From: Lachnospiraceae oral taxon 107 str. F0167
GTDB taxonomy: Bacteria; Bacillota; Clostridia; Lachnospirales; Lachnospiraceae
Direction of reading: 5' to 3'
Assembly: GCA_000209465.1 (NCBI GenBank)
Contig: GL890584.1
Location: forward strand, 62,001 to 126,000
DNA length: 64,000 nucleotides
The notes under the pieces were generated by a model. The model did not search any database. It saw only the letters and a program-made list of their open reading frames with translations, and was not told the origin of the DNA. The position numbers and the translations under genes are program-made. Position 1 is the first letter of the stretch. Each line of letters starts with the position of its first letter. This document shows, one piece after another, positions 28,822 to 37,883 of the stretch.

Positions 28822-29306
28822 TTCTTATTATTTACATAATTTACAAGTCCGCCGGCATTTATGATATTTTGCATAAACTCAGGGAATGCCTGACCTTTAT
28901 AGCTCTTACCGGTTGTAATATTTGTAATAATGCCGGTATCAAAATCCACCTTTACCTCATCACCCTGATTTATCTCTTTTGCCGCCTCAGGGCTTTCAAT
29001 AATAGGTAAACCTATATTTATAGAATTTCTGTAAAAAATTCTTGCAAAGGTATCCGCAATTACCACACTTACTCCGCTTGACTTAATTGCCAGCGGAGCA
29101 TGTTCTCTGGATGAGCCGCAACCGAAGTTTTTTCTTGCAACTATAATATCCCCTTTTTGAACCTTATTTACAAAATCCTTATCAATATCCTCCATACAAT
29201 GCTTTGCCAGTTCTTCACCTGTAGTTGCATTCAAATATCTTGCAGGAATTATTACATCTGTATCTACATTTTCGCCATATTTAAATACATGTCCTCTTGC
29301 TTCCAT
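28815..29306 (-). CDS. leuD: 3-isopropylmalate dehydratase small subunit
   Basis: This 163-residue swivelling domain of isopropylmalate isomerase works with LeuC to convert 2-isopropylmalate to 3-isopropylmalate in leucine synthesis. Key segments are [17 protein letters not shown] (about residues 11-27) and [16 protein letters not shown] (about 60-75). The short form is characteristic of the LeuC/LeuD pair in Clostridia and archaea rather than the fused or enterobacterial form. It lies 13 nt downstream of leuC. leuA and leuB are not adjacent. Confidence 0.95.
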   Translation of the reverse strand: MEARGHVFKYGENVDTDVIIPARYLNATTGEELAKHCMEDIDKDFVNKVQKGDIIVARKNFGCGSSREHAPLAIKSSGVSVVIADTFARIFYRNSINIGLPIIESPEAAKEINQGDEVKVDFDTGIITNITTGKSYKGQAFPEFMQNIINAGGLVNYVNNKNK

Positions 29307-29319
29307 ATTCTACCTCTCT

Positions 29320-30576
29320 TTAAACTGTCGGTGCCACTATTTTACCTGCTATTGCACTAGCTGCCGCTACTGCAGGAGAAGCAAGATACACCTCTGATTC
29401 CACATGTCCCATTCTTCCTATAAAGTTTCTGTTGGTGGTGGATACACATCTCTCACCTGCCGCCAAAACTCCCATATATCCTCCCAGACACGGACCGCAT
29501 GTAGGAGTGGAGAATATTGCACCCGCATCTATAAAAATATCTACAAGCCCCTCTTTAACAGCCTGCTTATATATCTCCTGAGTTGCAGGAATTACAATAC
29601 ATCTTACATCCTTTGCCACCTTCTTGCCCTTCATCTGTGCCGCCGCACTTCTAAGGTCTGATATATGCCCGTTTGTACAGGAACCTATTACAGCCTGATC
29701 AATCTTAATATCACCAAACTCACCCACTACCTTTGTGTTTTCAGGCAGATGCGGGAAAGCTACAGTAGGTCTTAGTGCCGACAAATCAATATCAATCACC
29801 TCATCATATACCGCATCCTCATCAGCTTCAAATATCTTAGGTGTTCTGTTTGAATGCTCTTTGATATAACAAAGAGTTATATCATCCACAGGGAAGATAC
29901 CGTTTTTTCCACCGGCTTCTATTGCCATATTGCAGATGGTGAATCTGTCATCAATTGATAAAGATGCCACACCTTCTCCCGCAAACTCCATGGATTTATA
30001 AAGTGCACCGTCAACTCCTATTTTTCCTATGATATGAAGTATCACATCCTTGCCGCATACATCCTTTGACAGTTTACCCTTTAAATTAAATTTTATGGCA
30101 CTCGGCACCTTAAACCATGCCTTTCCTGTAATCATAGCTGCTGCCATATCGGTAGAACCTGTACCTGTTGAAAATGCTCCCAAAGCACCATAGGTACATG
30201 TATGGGAATCCGCTCCTATTATGCAATCCCCTGACACGGTAAGTCCCTGCTCGGGAAGAAGTGCATGCTCTATTCCCATTCTTCCCACATCAAAAAAATT
30301 GACTATTTCATTTTCATTTGCAAAATCTCTACAGATTTTACAATTCTCGGCAGATTTTATATCTTTGTTAGGAGCAAAATGGTCCATAACCAATGCTATC
30401 TTTCCACCATCAAATAATTTTTGATTTTCAAATTTCTTCATCTCATTTATTGCTACAGGTGATGTGATATCATTTCCGAGCACCAAATCAAGATTTGCCT
30501 CTATAAGCTGACCGGCTTCTACAAAATCCAATCCCGCATGGGCAGCCAAAATCTTTTGAGTCATTGTCATTCCCAT
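29320..30576 (-). CDS. leuC: 3-isopropylmalate dehydratase large subunit
   Basis: This 418-residue aconitase-family subunit carries the [4Fe-4S] cluster. The cysteine ligands are expected in GSCTNG (about residues 298-303) and the pair in CGPCLGG (about 359-365). [23 protein letters not shown] (about 121-143) is the family signature. The start ATG follows AGAGG. It is the first gene of leuCD, divergent from a LysR-type regulator that is probably its controller. Confidence 0.95.
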   Translation of the reverse strand: MGMTMTQKILAAHAGLDFVEAGQLIEANLDLVLGNDITSPVAINEMKKFENQKLFDGGKIALVMDHFAPNKDIKSAENCKICRDFANENEIVNFFDVGRMGIEHALLPEQGLTVSGDCIIGADSHTCTYGALGAFSTGTGSTDMAAAMITGKAWFKVPSAIKFNLKGKLSKDVCGKDVILHIIGKIGVDGALYKSMEFAGEGVASLSIDDRFTICNMAIEAGGKNGIFPVDDITLCYIKEHSNRTPKIFEADEDAVYDEVIDIDLSALRPTVAFPHLPENTKVVGEFGDIKIDQAVIGSCTNGHISDLRSAAAQMKGKKVAKDVRCIVIPATQEIYKQAVKEGLVDIFIDAGAIFSTPTCGPCLGGYMGVLAAGERCVSTTNRNFIGRMGHVESEVYLASPAVAAASAIAGKIVAPTV

Positions 30577-30627
30577 ATTTTTTCCTCTTTTCTTTTAATT
30601 AATGTTGATTGTAACATATCAAATGAT

Positions 30628-30656
30628 ATAATAGCGATATGAATTTAATATACCAA
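30628..30656 (-). promoter_or_regulatory. Putative leuCD promoter in the divergent leuC-lysR region
   Basis: On the minus strand, TTGGTA (30656-30651) and TATTAT (30633-30628) are separated by 17 nt. The 155-nt divergent region also contains several ATAT-based partial dyads around 30614-30652 that could be LysR-type operator sites. Confidence 0.5.
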
Positions 30657-30731
30657 GCATTACATTTGGTTATACTTATTGCAGTCTAGCCATAAAAACA
30701 GTGTATATAAATAATATAGCGGCGGAGGAAT

Positions 30732-31622
30732 ATGGAACAGCATTTATCACAATACAGAATTTTTTTTGAAGTAGCCAAGGCAGGCAGTATATCAAAGGCG
30801 GCAAAACTTTTATATATCAGCCAGCCGGCAATATCAAAATCTATTTTAAGATTAGAGGAGAGTCTGGAGATTGCTCTATTTGTAAGAACTTCAAAGGGAG
30901 TAAGCCTGACAACGGAAGGTCAAATTTTTTATGAATATTTACAGAATGCATTTTCAGCTATTGAGGCGGGAGAAAATCATCTTACAAAAATAAAGCAGTT
31001 TAATATAGGCAAAATAACTATAGGAACCAGCAATACACTTTGTAAATACATACTGCTCCCATATCTGAATAATTTTATGAAGAAAAACCCCAATACAATG
31101 GTGAGCATTTTTACACAATCATCCGATGAAACCAATTTCCTTCTTTCGGAAGGTAAAATTGATATAGGGCTTGTAGCAAAACCTGCTAAAACCTGTAATA
31201 TGTCATATATCAGTATCTTAAAAATACATGATGTCTTTGTAGCCACACCTGATTATCTAAATAATTTGAAAAAAATATTTAATAATAATTTTGATCCTTT
31301 CAGAGACGGAAATATAATGATGCTTGATAAAAACAATGCCACAAGAAAGTATATTGACAGTTGTATCGAAGGTTCAAAACTGCAATTAAAGCAGTCCATT
31401 GAAACCGGAAATATGGAGCTTCTTATCGAGTTTGCAAAGACCGGCATAGGCATTGCCTGTGTTATAAAGGAATTTATACAAAAGGAGCTTGAAGAGGGTA
31501 CACTCGTGGAAATAGAAATGCCCGAAGGACTAAGTATACCAAAAAGAGAGATTGTATTTCTTTATGATGAAAAAAATATCAATCCCTCTTTGGCAAGTTT
31601 TATATCCATGTTAAAAGTATAA
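30732..31622 (+). CDS. LysR family transcriptional regulator
   Basis: This 296-residue LysR-type regulator has an N-terminal winged helix (residues 1-65) with AKAGSISKAAKLLYISQPAISKSILRLEE, and a periplasmic-binding-protein-like effector domain from about residue 90. It is transcribed divergently from leuCD, the usual arrangement when such a regulator activates its neighbour in response to a pathway intermediate. For leucine synthesis 2-isopropylmalate is a possible co-inducer, but that is inference. GGAGG precedes the ATG. Confidence 0.93.
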   Translation: MEQHLSQYRIFFEVAKAGSISKAAKLLYISQPAISKSILRLEESLEIALFVRTSKGVSLTTEGQIFYEYLQNAFSAIEAGENHLTKIKQFNIGKITIGTSNTLCKYILLPYLNNFMKKNPNTMVSIFTQSSDETNFLLSEGKIDIGLVAKPAKTCNMSYISILKIHDVFVATPDYLNNLKKIFNNNFDPFRDGNIMMLDKNNATRKYIDSCIEGSKLQLKQSIETGNMELLIEFAKTGIGIACVIKEFIQKELEEGTLVEIEMPEGLSIPKREIVFLYDEKNINPSLASFISMLKV

Positions 31623-31628
31623 AATACA

Positions 31629-31662
31629 GGCTGTTACAGGAAAATATTATCCCGTAACAGCC
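31629..31662. terminator. Terminator between lysR and the HAD gene
   Basis: A 9-bp stem, GGCTGTTAC (31629-31637) with GTAACAGCC (31654-31662), has an interior AGG/CCC pairing. It lies between convergent genes, and the plus-strand T run is moderate (TCTTATATTTT). Confidence 0.65.
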
Positions 31663-31672
31663 CTCTTATATT

Positions 31673-32332
31673 TTAAATCCCTTTTATAATATCAATTATT
31701 TCTTCCGGAGTATTTATAATAAAGTCGGCTTTGTTTTCTCTAAGCTCCTTTTTATCTCTAAATCCCCAAAGTACACCCACACTTTTAACTTCTGCCGCAA
31801 GCGCTGTAAGCATATCTGTAGCGGTATCTCCAACATATAATATCTCATCCTTTGAAAGTCCGAGTTCTTTTATAATCATATTTAAAGAAGTGGGATCCGG
31901 CTTTTTAGGAATGCCCTCCCTCTCTCCGTATAATAAATCAAATACATTCTCTCCAATAATATTATTTATGTTTTTTTCAACACCCTCCTGAGATTTATTT
32001 GATAAAACCACAGTCTTTATATTAAGTTTTTTTAGTTCATCCAAAAGTTCTGTTATCCCCTCATAGGGTTTTACATCCACAAGACAGTATTTGGAGAAAA
32101 AATCATTGTAAACTTCATAAGCTTCCTTTGAAAATTCCAAATGGGTATCACCATTATATATAAGTGATCTGTCTACAAATTTTTGGGCTCCCTCACCTAC
32201 AAAGTACTTTGTATGCTCTTTATCTATATCCTTAAACCCGAAATATTTCATTGTCAGGCTCATGCAATATGAAAGAGCATCCAATGTATTCAGTAAAGTA
32301 CCGTCCAAATCAAAAACAACAGCCTTAATCAT
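31673..32332 (-). CDS. HAD family phosphatase (Gph/PpaX-like)
   Basis: This is a 219-residue haloacid dehalogenase hydrolase with a helical cap. Motif I is FDLDGTLLNT (nucleophile D9), motif II VVLSNKS (about residues 110-116), motif III the lysine in KKPDP (about 147), and motif IV YVGDTATDM (about 165-173). It resembles phosphoglycolate phosphatase and pyrophosphatase PpaX; the substrate cannot be settled. It starts 2 nt after the glnN stop and must be cotranscribed with it. Confidence 0.88.
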   Translation of the reverse strand: MIKAVVFDLDGTLLNTLDALSYCMSLTMKYFGFKDIDKEHTKYFVGEGAQKFVDRSLIYNGDTHLEFSKEAYEVYNDFFSKYCLVDVKPYEGITELLDELKKLNIKTVVLSNKSQEGVEKNINNIIGENVFDLLYGEREGIPKKPDPTSLNMIIKELGLSKDEILYVGDTATDMLTALAAEVKSVGVLWGFRDKKELRENKADFIINTPEEIIDIIKGI

Positions 32333-32334
32333 AA

Positions 32335-34449
32335 TTATACCTCAAACAGCAAATCACCATAGCTTGGCATAGGCCAAAGATCCTTATCCACAATCATTTC
32401 CAAAGTATCAATAGGCTTCCTGAGCGCCTCCATAGCGGGAACTATTACCTCATGCATATATCTTGCATGCTCTGTTACATCTGTAATTACCGATACATCA
32501 TCCATATATTTTTTCAGATTTTCAAGTGCCAGCTTTGACTCCTTTAAATGATCGTTTACCTCTGATAAAATAGAGCATTGTGCATAGGGCTCTATACCCT
32601 CCATAGCCTTTTTCAGCTTTATAATGGAATCAGCCAACCTTGTAGTATATCTTATAACTGCCGGTATTATTGATTTTCCGGCAATATCTATCATAGCCTT
32701 TGCCTCTATATTTATAGCCTTTGAATATGCCTCATATTCTATTTCAACTCTTGATTCAAGTTCTTTTCTGGTAAAAACCTCAAACTCCTCAAAAAGCTTA
32801 ACCGAAGAGTCATAAACCAATGCGGGAATAGCATCCACCATACTGGGCAGATTGGAAAGTCCTCTTCTTTTTGCCTCCCTTACCCATTCATCCGAATATC
32901 CGTTACCGTTAAAGACAATCCTTCTGTGGTTTATAAAGAGTTTTTTAATCATATTATGCACAGCCTCATCAAAATCATCGGCTTTTTCAAGCTCATTTGC
33001 GGCTTCTTTAAAACTCTCAGCCACTATTGTATTAAGTACAATATTCGGAGATGCTATAGAATCAGAAGAGCCGACCATTCTAAACTCGAACTTATTATTT
33101 GTAAATGCAAAAGGAGATGTTCTGTTTCTGTCGGTAGCATCTTTTTCAAAATCAGGAAGAGTGGTTACACCTGTTTTTAATATACCTCCCTGAAGTGAAT
33201 GTGTGGCTTCGCCTGTGGAACAAAGCTGGTCTATAACATCCTCCAGCTGTTCACCAAGGAATACCGAAATAATTGCAGGAGGTGCCTCATGTGCTCCAAG
33301 TCTATGCTCATTTCCCACACAGGCTGCAGATTCACGAAGCAAATCGGCATGTTTGTCAACTGCCTTTAAAATACATGCAAGTACAAGTAAAAACTGAATA
33401 TTTTCATGTGGTGTATCTCCGGGATTTAACATATTTATTCCGTCATCAGAGGTCAAGGACCAGTTATTATGTTTTCCGGAGCCGTTAACACCCGCAAAAG
33501 GTTTTTCATTTAATAAACAGGTAAGACCATGTCTTCCCGCCACCTTTTTCATGGTTTCCATAGTAACCTGATTGTGATCCACGGCAATATTTACCTGCTC
33601 ATACACAGGGGCAAGCTCATGCTGTGCCGGTGCCACCTCATTATGCTGGGTTTTGGAAGGAACACCCAGTTTCCAAAGCTCATGATTGATATCATTCATA
33701 TACGAGGCTATTCTCTCTCTGATGGAGCCGAAGTAATGATCTTCAAGTTCCTGCCCCTTTGGCGGCATAGCTCCGAATAAGGTTCTGCCTGTATATATAA
33801 GATCTTTTCTTTGAAGATATTTTTCTCTGTCAACTATAAAATACTCCTGCTCGGCACCTACGGACGGTATTACCCTCTTTGCGGTAGTATTCCCGAATAA
33901 TCTGAGTATTCTGAGAGCCTGTGTATTTATAGCCTGCATGGACCTTAACAGTGGAGTCTTTTTATCCAGCGCTTCACCTGTATATGAACAAAAGGCTGTA
34001 GGAATATATAGTGTCACTCCCAGAGAATCTTTCTTTAAAAATGCCGGTGATGTACAATCCCAGGCGGTATATCCCCTTGCCTCAAAAGTTGCTCTAAGAC
34101 CTCCGGATGGGAAACTTGAAGCATCAGGCTCACCCTTTGTAAGCTCTCTTGCTGAAAATTCCATTATAACCTTGCCATTATCAGGTGCCGAAATAAAAGA
34201 ATCATGCTTTTCAGCAGTTACACCCGTAAGAGGCTGAAACCAGTGAGTGTAATGAGTCGCTCCCCTGTCTATTGCCCATTCCTTCATTCCATGAGCCACA
34301 GAATCCGCAATATCATTATCAAGTTCCAAACCGTCTTCTATAGTCTTTTTTAACTTTTTAAATACTGCCTTAGGCAAATATACCTGCATAGCCTCATCAT
34401 TAAATACATTGATTCCGAAAATCTCTGTAATTGTATCTTTTTTCTCCAT
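32335..34449 (-). CDS. glnN: Glutamine synthetase type III
   Basis: This 704-residue GSIII is the large dodecameric glutamine synthetase found in Bacteroides, cyanobacteria and many Clostridia. Conserved GSIII segments include [30 protein letters not shown] (about 204-213), [16 protein letters not shown] (about 265-280) and [12 protein letters not shown] start at the ATG at 34449, with AGG 5 nt upstream; a GTG two codons earlier is possible. It assimilates ammonium into glutamine. An extended -10 element (34538-34543) lies about 90 nt upstream. Confidence 0.96.
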   Translation of the reverse strand: MEKKDTITEIFGINVFNDEAMQVYLPKAVFKKLKKTIEDGLELDNDIADSVAHGMKEWAIDRGATHYTHWFQPLTGVTAEKHDSFISAPDNGKVIMEFSARELTKGEPDASSFPSGGLRATFEARGYTAWDCTSPAFLKKDSLGVTLYIPTAFCSYTGEALDKKTPLLRSMQAINTQALRILRLFGNTTAKRVIPSVGAEQEYFIVDREKYLQRKDLIYTGRTLFGAMPPKGQELEDHYFGSIRERIASYMNDINHELWKLGVPSKTQHNEVAPAQHELAPVYEQVNIAVDHNQVTMETMKKVAGRHGLTCLLNEKPFAGVNGSGKHNNWSLTSDDGINMLNPGDTPHENIQFLLVLACILKAVDKHADLLRESAACVGNEHRLGAHEAPPAIISVFLGEQLEDVIDQLCSTGEATHSLQGGILKTGVTTLPDFEKDATDRNRTSPFAFTNNKFEFRMVGSSDSIASPNIVLNTIVAESFKEAANELEKADDFDEAVHNMIKKLFINHRRIVFNGNGYSDEWVREAKRRGLSNLPSMVDAIPALVYDSSVKLFEEFEVFTRKELESRVEIEYEAYSKAINIEAKAMIDIAGKSIIPAVIRYTTRLADSIIKLKKAMEGIEPYAQCSILSEVNDHLKESKLALENLKKYMDDVSVITDVTEHARYMHEVIVPAMEALRKPIDTLEMIVDKDLWPMPSYGDLLFEV

Positions 34450-34537
34450 ATACACCTTTCATAAATATAGGCAAAACCTAGTTCCAAAGATAAACTCCAT
34501 ATCCCAACTATCACAGTTTTCCGAAGTTTTCGCAAAA

Positions 34538-34543
34538 ATTATA
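34538..34543 (-). promoter_or_regulatory. Extended -10 element upstream of glnN
   Basis: On the minus strand, TGCTATAAT is a perfect -10 with the TGN extension. No good -35 is seen. Confidence 0.5.
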
Positions 34544-34585
34544 GCATATAAAAAATATTTTTGCATCTTTGAATATCTCTAAAAT

Positions 34586-34620
34586 AAAAAAGACTGTCTG
34601 CAATGCAAACAATCTTTTTT
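34586..34620 (-). terminator. Terminator of the TDT transporter gene
   Basis: A 12-bp stem (34586-34597 with 34609-34620), including a G-U pair on the minus strand, ends in six T, just past the stop codon at 34624. Confidence 0.85.
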
Positions 34621-34623
34621 ACT

Positions 34624-35616
34624 TTATGCTAAAGCTCTACCGCCTTCTTTTGATACCACCGGTGCAAACACATGCTTTGCAAAGCATAATGCCGCAAATA
34701 CAACTCCTGCTATGGCGATTATTATTTCTATATTTACAATTGCAGGCAATACAGGTCTAAGCCCCATCTCTACATCCATCTTTGTAAGTACGGCATTAAA
34801 CTGCTTAGCTGCTATGGCACTGATAACAAAGGGAAAGGTAAGCCCCGCAAGGCTTGGATAAAACTTAAACTCCTTATTCTTTGCAAAACTTGCAAAGAAA
34901 TCAATCGCCGCAATTATTCCTACCAGATAAATAACCAGAGAAAAAATATATAATAATGTCAAAAAATTTATATTTTTTTGCTCGAATGAATTTATATATC
35001 CCGCCACACAAAGGCTTGCCGGTGCGGCATATATACATGCAAGCGCCTTTGCCTCGATATTCTTATTTCCAAGTTTTATATATCTATAGGATACATAAAC
35101 AAAAAGAGGAATATAAAGAATAAAGCCAAGCCAAAAGCAAATCTGCCCAAGTGCAATATTTTGAAAAGCCGGTGCGGTCACAGATACAACCACAATACCT
35201 ACATATACGATAAAATAGCTGGCAAAAACCTTCATCAAATCATCCGGTATCTTTATTTTCAATATGAAATTTAATGTAAAATAAACCATAAGTGCAAGAT
35301 GTATAACAATGGCGGCATACCATATAATAATTGCAATAAAAGGTAAAACCGGCTTTATATAACCTGCCAAAAGCATCATTGTCATACTGTATGTTCCGAA
35401 AACACTTGCAAGTACAGGATTTTTCATATCTGTTTTAAAAGCATCCGGTGCTGTAAGATACTTACATTTTACGAGCATTATGCCTACAAATGCCAATATC
35501 CCGCAAAGTATTTTAAAATATGGGCTGTAAGCTGCCAGTATATTTCCAAGTGCCGCAATACCCAGTGCAACACCACATAAAGGCAGTGGTACTCTTTTTA
35601 AAAAGTTCATAATCAC
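34624..35616 (-). CDS. TDT family (TehA/SLAC1-like) transporter
   Basis: This 330-residue membrane protein has about ten hydrophobic helices and begins FLKRVPLPLCGVALGIAALGN, typical of the tellurite-resistance/dicarboxylate transporter (TDT) family. Members include TehA, Mae1 and plant SLAC1 and move anions or organic acids. The substrate here is unknown; tellurite resistance should not be assumed. It lies 3 nt downstream of the C_GCAxxG_C_C redox protein gene, so the two are cotranscribed from the promoter at 36128-36156. Confidence 0.88.
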   Translation of the reverse strand: MIMNFLKRVPLPLCGVALGIAALGNILAAYSPYFKILCGILAFVGIMLVKCKYLTAPDAFKTDMKNPVLASVFGTYSMTMMLLAGYIKPVLPFIAIIIWYAAIVIHLALMVYFTLNFILKIKIPDDLMKVFASYFIVYVGIVVVSVTAPAFQNIALGQICFWLGFILYIPLFVYVSYRYIKLGNKNIEAKALACIYAAPASLCVAGYINSFEQKNINFLTLLYIFSLVIYLVGIIAAIDFFASFAKNKEFKFYPSLAGLTFPFVISAIAAKQFNAVLTKMDVEMGLRPVLPAIVNIEIIIAIAGVVFAALCFAKHVFAPVVSKEGGRALA

Positions 35617-35619
35617 ATC

Positions 35620-36102
35620 CTATAAGTCAATATTTTTTAATCCTTTTTCTCTTACAATTATCTCCGCAACCTTCTTTGCAGCTATACCTGTAAATCTGAT
35701 ACATTGCTCTTTATGCTCGCCTGCACCCATATCAAACTCTCTTGTAAGAACTCTACAACAGTTTGAATGTTTTCCGTTAGCCTCTTTAAAATAATCATGC
35801 AGTTCATGGGTGAGCTCCATGCACTTTACCACCTTGGGATCCTTAGGACCGTTTTGCTCAGTTCTTCCAAAAATCATTCCAAGGGCCAATACGCCTCCGT
35901 TTAGAGCGCCACACATACAACCGCTCTTTCCTGCTCCCACAGCCATACCTGATGACATAGCTATAACTTCTCTCGGAACATCCAGCTCAAAATTGTCTAC
36001 AACTGCCGCCATGAGCGCCTCGCAGCAAAAGTATCCGTTTCTGTAATTATCCTCTGCATCCTGTCTTACTTTGTCCACACTGATTTCACTTTTGATATTC
36101 AT
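35620..36102 (-). CDS. C_GCAxxG_C_C family redox protein
   Basis: This 160-residue protein of the C_GCAxxG_C_C family has FCCEALMAA (about residues 25-33), CMCGALNGG (about 62-70), a later CC pair near residue 115, and C133. Members often lie next to electron-transfer or transport genes and are thought to bind metal or undergo thiol chemistry; no activity is proven. The start ATG follows AGGAGG. It is the first gene of a two-gene operon with the TDT transporter, suggesting a shared task. Confidence 0.87.
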   Translation of the reverse strand: MNIKSEISVDKVRQDAEDNYRNGYFCCEALMAAVVDNFELDVPREVIAMSSGMAVGAGKSGCMCGALNGGVLALGMIFGRTEQNGPKDPKVVKCMELTHELHDYFKEANGKHSNCCRVLTREFDMGAGEHKEQCIRFTGIAAKKVAEIIVREKGLKNIDL

Positions 36103-36127
36103 ATTTCCTCCTAAAAATTTTTACATA

Positions 36128-36156
36128 ATTTTAACACTAAAAAATATTTTTGTAAA
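36128..36156 (-). promoter_or_regulatory. Promoter of the redox protein-transporter operon
   Basis: On the minus strand, TTTACA (36156-36151) and TAAAAT (36133-36128) are separated by 17 nt. The -35 nearly touches the upstream terminator hairpin (36165-36189). Confidence 0.65.
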
Positions 36157-36164
36157 CTAAAAAA

Positions 36165-36189
36165 AGTACAGGTTTTGTGTACCTGTACT
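36165..36189 (-). terminator. Terminator downstream of the FAD protein gene
   Basis: A 9-bp stem, AGTACAGGT (36165-36173) with ACCTGTACT (36181-36189), is followed on the minus strand by a run of T. It lies about 100 nt past the FAD-protein stop; the intervening bases hold no gene. Confidence 0.78.
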
Positions 36190-36291
36190 AAAAATCCCGA
36201 AATTTATTATAGTTTTTTCTAATAAATTAATGCATCTTATATATTTTATCGATAATACTATAGAAATTTTAGATATATGAGTATTATATAT

Positions 36292-37662
36292 CTATTCTCC
36301 CAATATATGCCTTGCTACGAATACACCGCTTGCTGAGGCATGTGAAAGTGAATGAGTAACTCCGCTACCGTCACCTATAACATATAAATCCTTATGAATA
36401 GTTTCAAGATTATTGTCAAGCTCCACCTCCATATTGTAGAACTTAACCTCCACTCCGTAAAGAAGAGTCTCATCACCTGCAGTTCCCGGTGCAATCTTAT
36501 CAAGTGCATAAATCATCTCAATAATATCATCCAAGATTCTCTTCGGTATAACTAATGACAAATCACCCGGAGTTGCTGTAAGGGTAGGCTGCATAAATGA
36601 TTTATTAAGTCTTCCCTCGCTACTTCTTTGTCCTCTGATAAGATCTCCGAATCTTTGTACCATTACACCGCCGCCAAGCATATTTGACAATCTTGCAATA
36701 CTCTCACCATATCCGTTGCTGTCTTTAAAAGGTTCGGTAAAATGCTTTGATACGAGTAATGCAAAGTTTGTATTTTCCGTTTGAAGAGCGGGATCCTCAT
36801 AGCTATGTCCGTTTACGGTGACAATGCCGTTTGTATTCTCATTTACCACCGCTCCCTTTGGATTCATACAGAATGTTCTTACAAGATCCTGATATTTTTC
36901 TGTTCTGTATACGATCTTACTCTCATACAATTCATCTGTAAGATGTTTAAATATTTCAGCCGGCAGCTCCACTCTTACACCGATATCCACACGATTTGAC
37001 TTGGTAGGAATCTTTAAATCCTTACAAATCTGCTCCATCCATTTGCTTCCGCTTCTTCCTACCGAAACAATACATTTATCCCCAAAAAATTCTTCATTAT
37101 TCTTTGAATATAATTTATATCCTGCATCCAGCTTTTCTATTTTCACTATTGGTGTATTAAAGAAAAACTCCACTTTTTCCTTTAAATCATCATATATATT
37201 CTCAAGCACTTCATAATTTATATCTGTTCCCAAATGGCGGACACTGGCATCCAGCAAATGCAGATTATTCTGCAGACAAAGACGCTTTATATCTGAATTG
37301 GCTGTAGTATAAAGCTTGGTCTTTCCTCCACCGAATTTTACATTTATTCCGTCTACATAGTTCATAAGTTCTATGGCTTTTTTCTTTCCTATATATGCAT
37401 GCAAAGTACCGCCGAATTCATTTGTGATATTGTACTTTCCATCGGAAAATGCTCCCGCTCCTCCAAAGCCGTTCATTATTCCACAGCTCTTACAATGAAT
37501 ACAGGACTTTATCTTTACCCCGTCTATCGGACAATGCCTCTTCTCAAGAGGATTACCATACTCAAAAACTGCAATCTTTAATGAGCTGTTTCGATTTATC
37601 AGTTCATAAGCTGAAAAAATACCTCCGGGGCCTGCCCCTATTATCATTACATCATATTTCAT
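36292..37662 (-). CDS. NAD(P)/FAD-dependent oxidoreductase
   Basis: This is a 456-residue flavoprotein. I start at the ATG at 37662 (MKYDVMIIGAGPGG), with AAAGGG upstream; an open extension to 37692 is unlikely. The N-terminal FAD dinucleotide-binding motif GAGPGG is at residues 9-14. A Cys-rich segment, SCIHCKSCGIMNGFGGAGAF, is at about residues 52-71. A second FAD-contacting motif, LYVIGDGSGVTHSLSHASASG, is at the C-terminus. The family is common in Firmicutes without an assigned reaction. The CxxCxxC spacing could hold a metal or an Fe-S cluster. Confidence 0.85.
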   Translation of the reverse strand: MKYDVMIIGAGPGGIFSAYELINRNSSLKIAVFEYGNPLEKRHCPIDGVKIKSCIHCKSCGIMNGFGGAGAFSDGKYNITNEFGGTLHAYIGKKKAIELMNYVDGINVKFGGGKTKLYTTANSDIKRLCLQNNLHLLDASVRHLGTDINYEVLENIYDDLKEKVEFFFNTPIVKIEKLDAGYKLYSKNNEEFFGDKCIVSVGRSGSKWMEQICKDLKIPTKSNRVDIGVRVELPAEIFKHLTDELYESKIVYRTEKYQDLVRTFCMNPKGAVVNENTNGIVTVNGHSYEDPALQTENTNFALLVSKHFTEPFKDSNGYGESIARLSNMLGGGVMVQRFGDLIRGQRSSEGRLNKSFMQPTLTATPGDLSLVIPKRILDDIIEMIYALDKIAPGTAGDETLLYGVEVKFYNMEVELDNNLETIHKDLYVIGDGSGVTHSLSHASASGVFVARHILGE

Positions 37663-37883
37663 ATTTTTCCCTTTCACAAAAGTAACAACCATATCTTACA
37701 TAAAAATGGCGATATCTCTTTTGAAACATCGCATGCAGCACTCCCATTATAATCTTTCTTTCACTTACTAGCAATATAATTTATTTAACATATAATAATT
37801 GATTATATAATGCCGATATATCTTTTAAAATATTCATAATTCTTTTACTTTACTATTTCTTTCAATAGAGGCATAATATAAGA

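Noticed and set aside
34624-35616. Tellurite resistance determinant
   Set aside because: Family membership (TDT) does not show tellurite transport, and no tehB or other ter gene is nearby.
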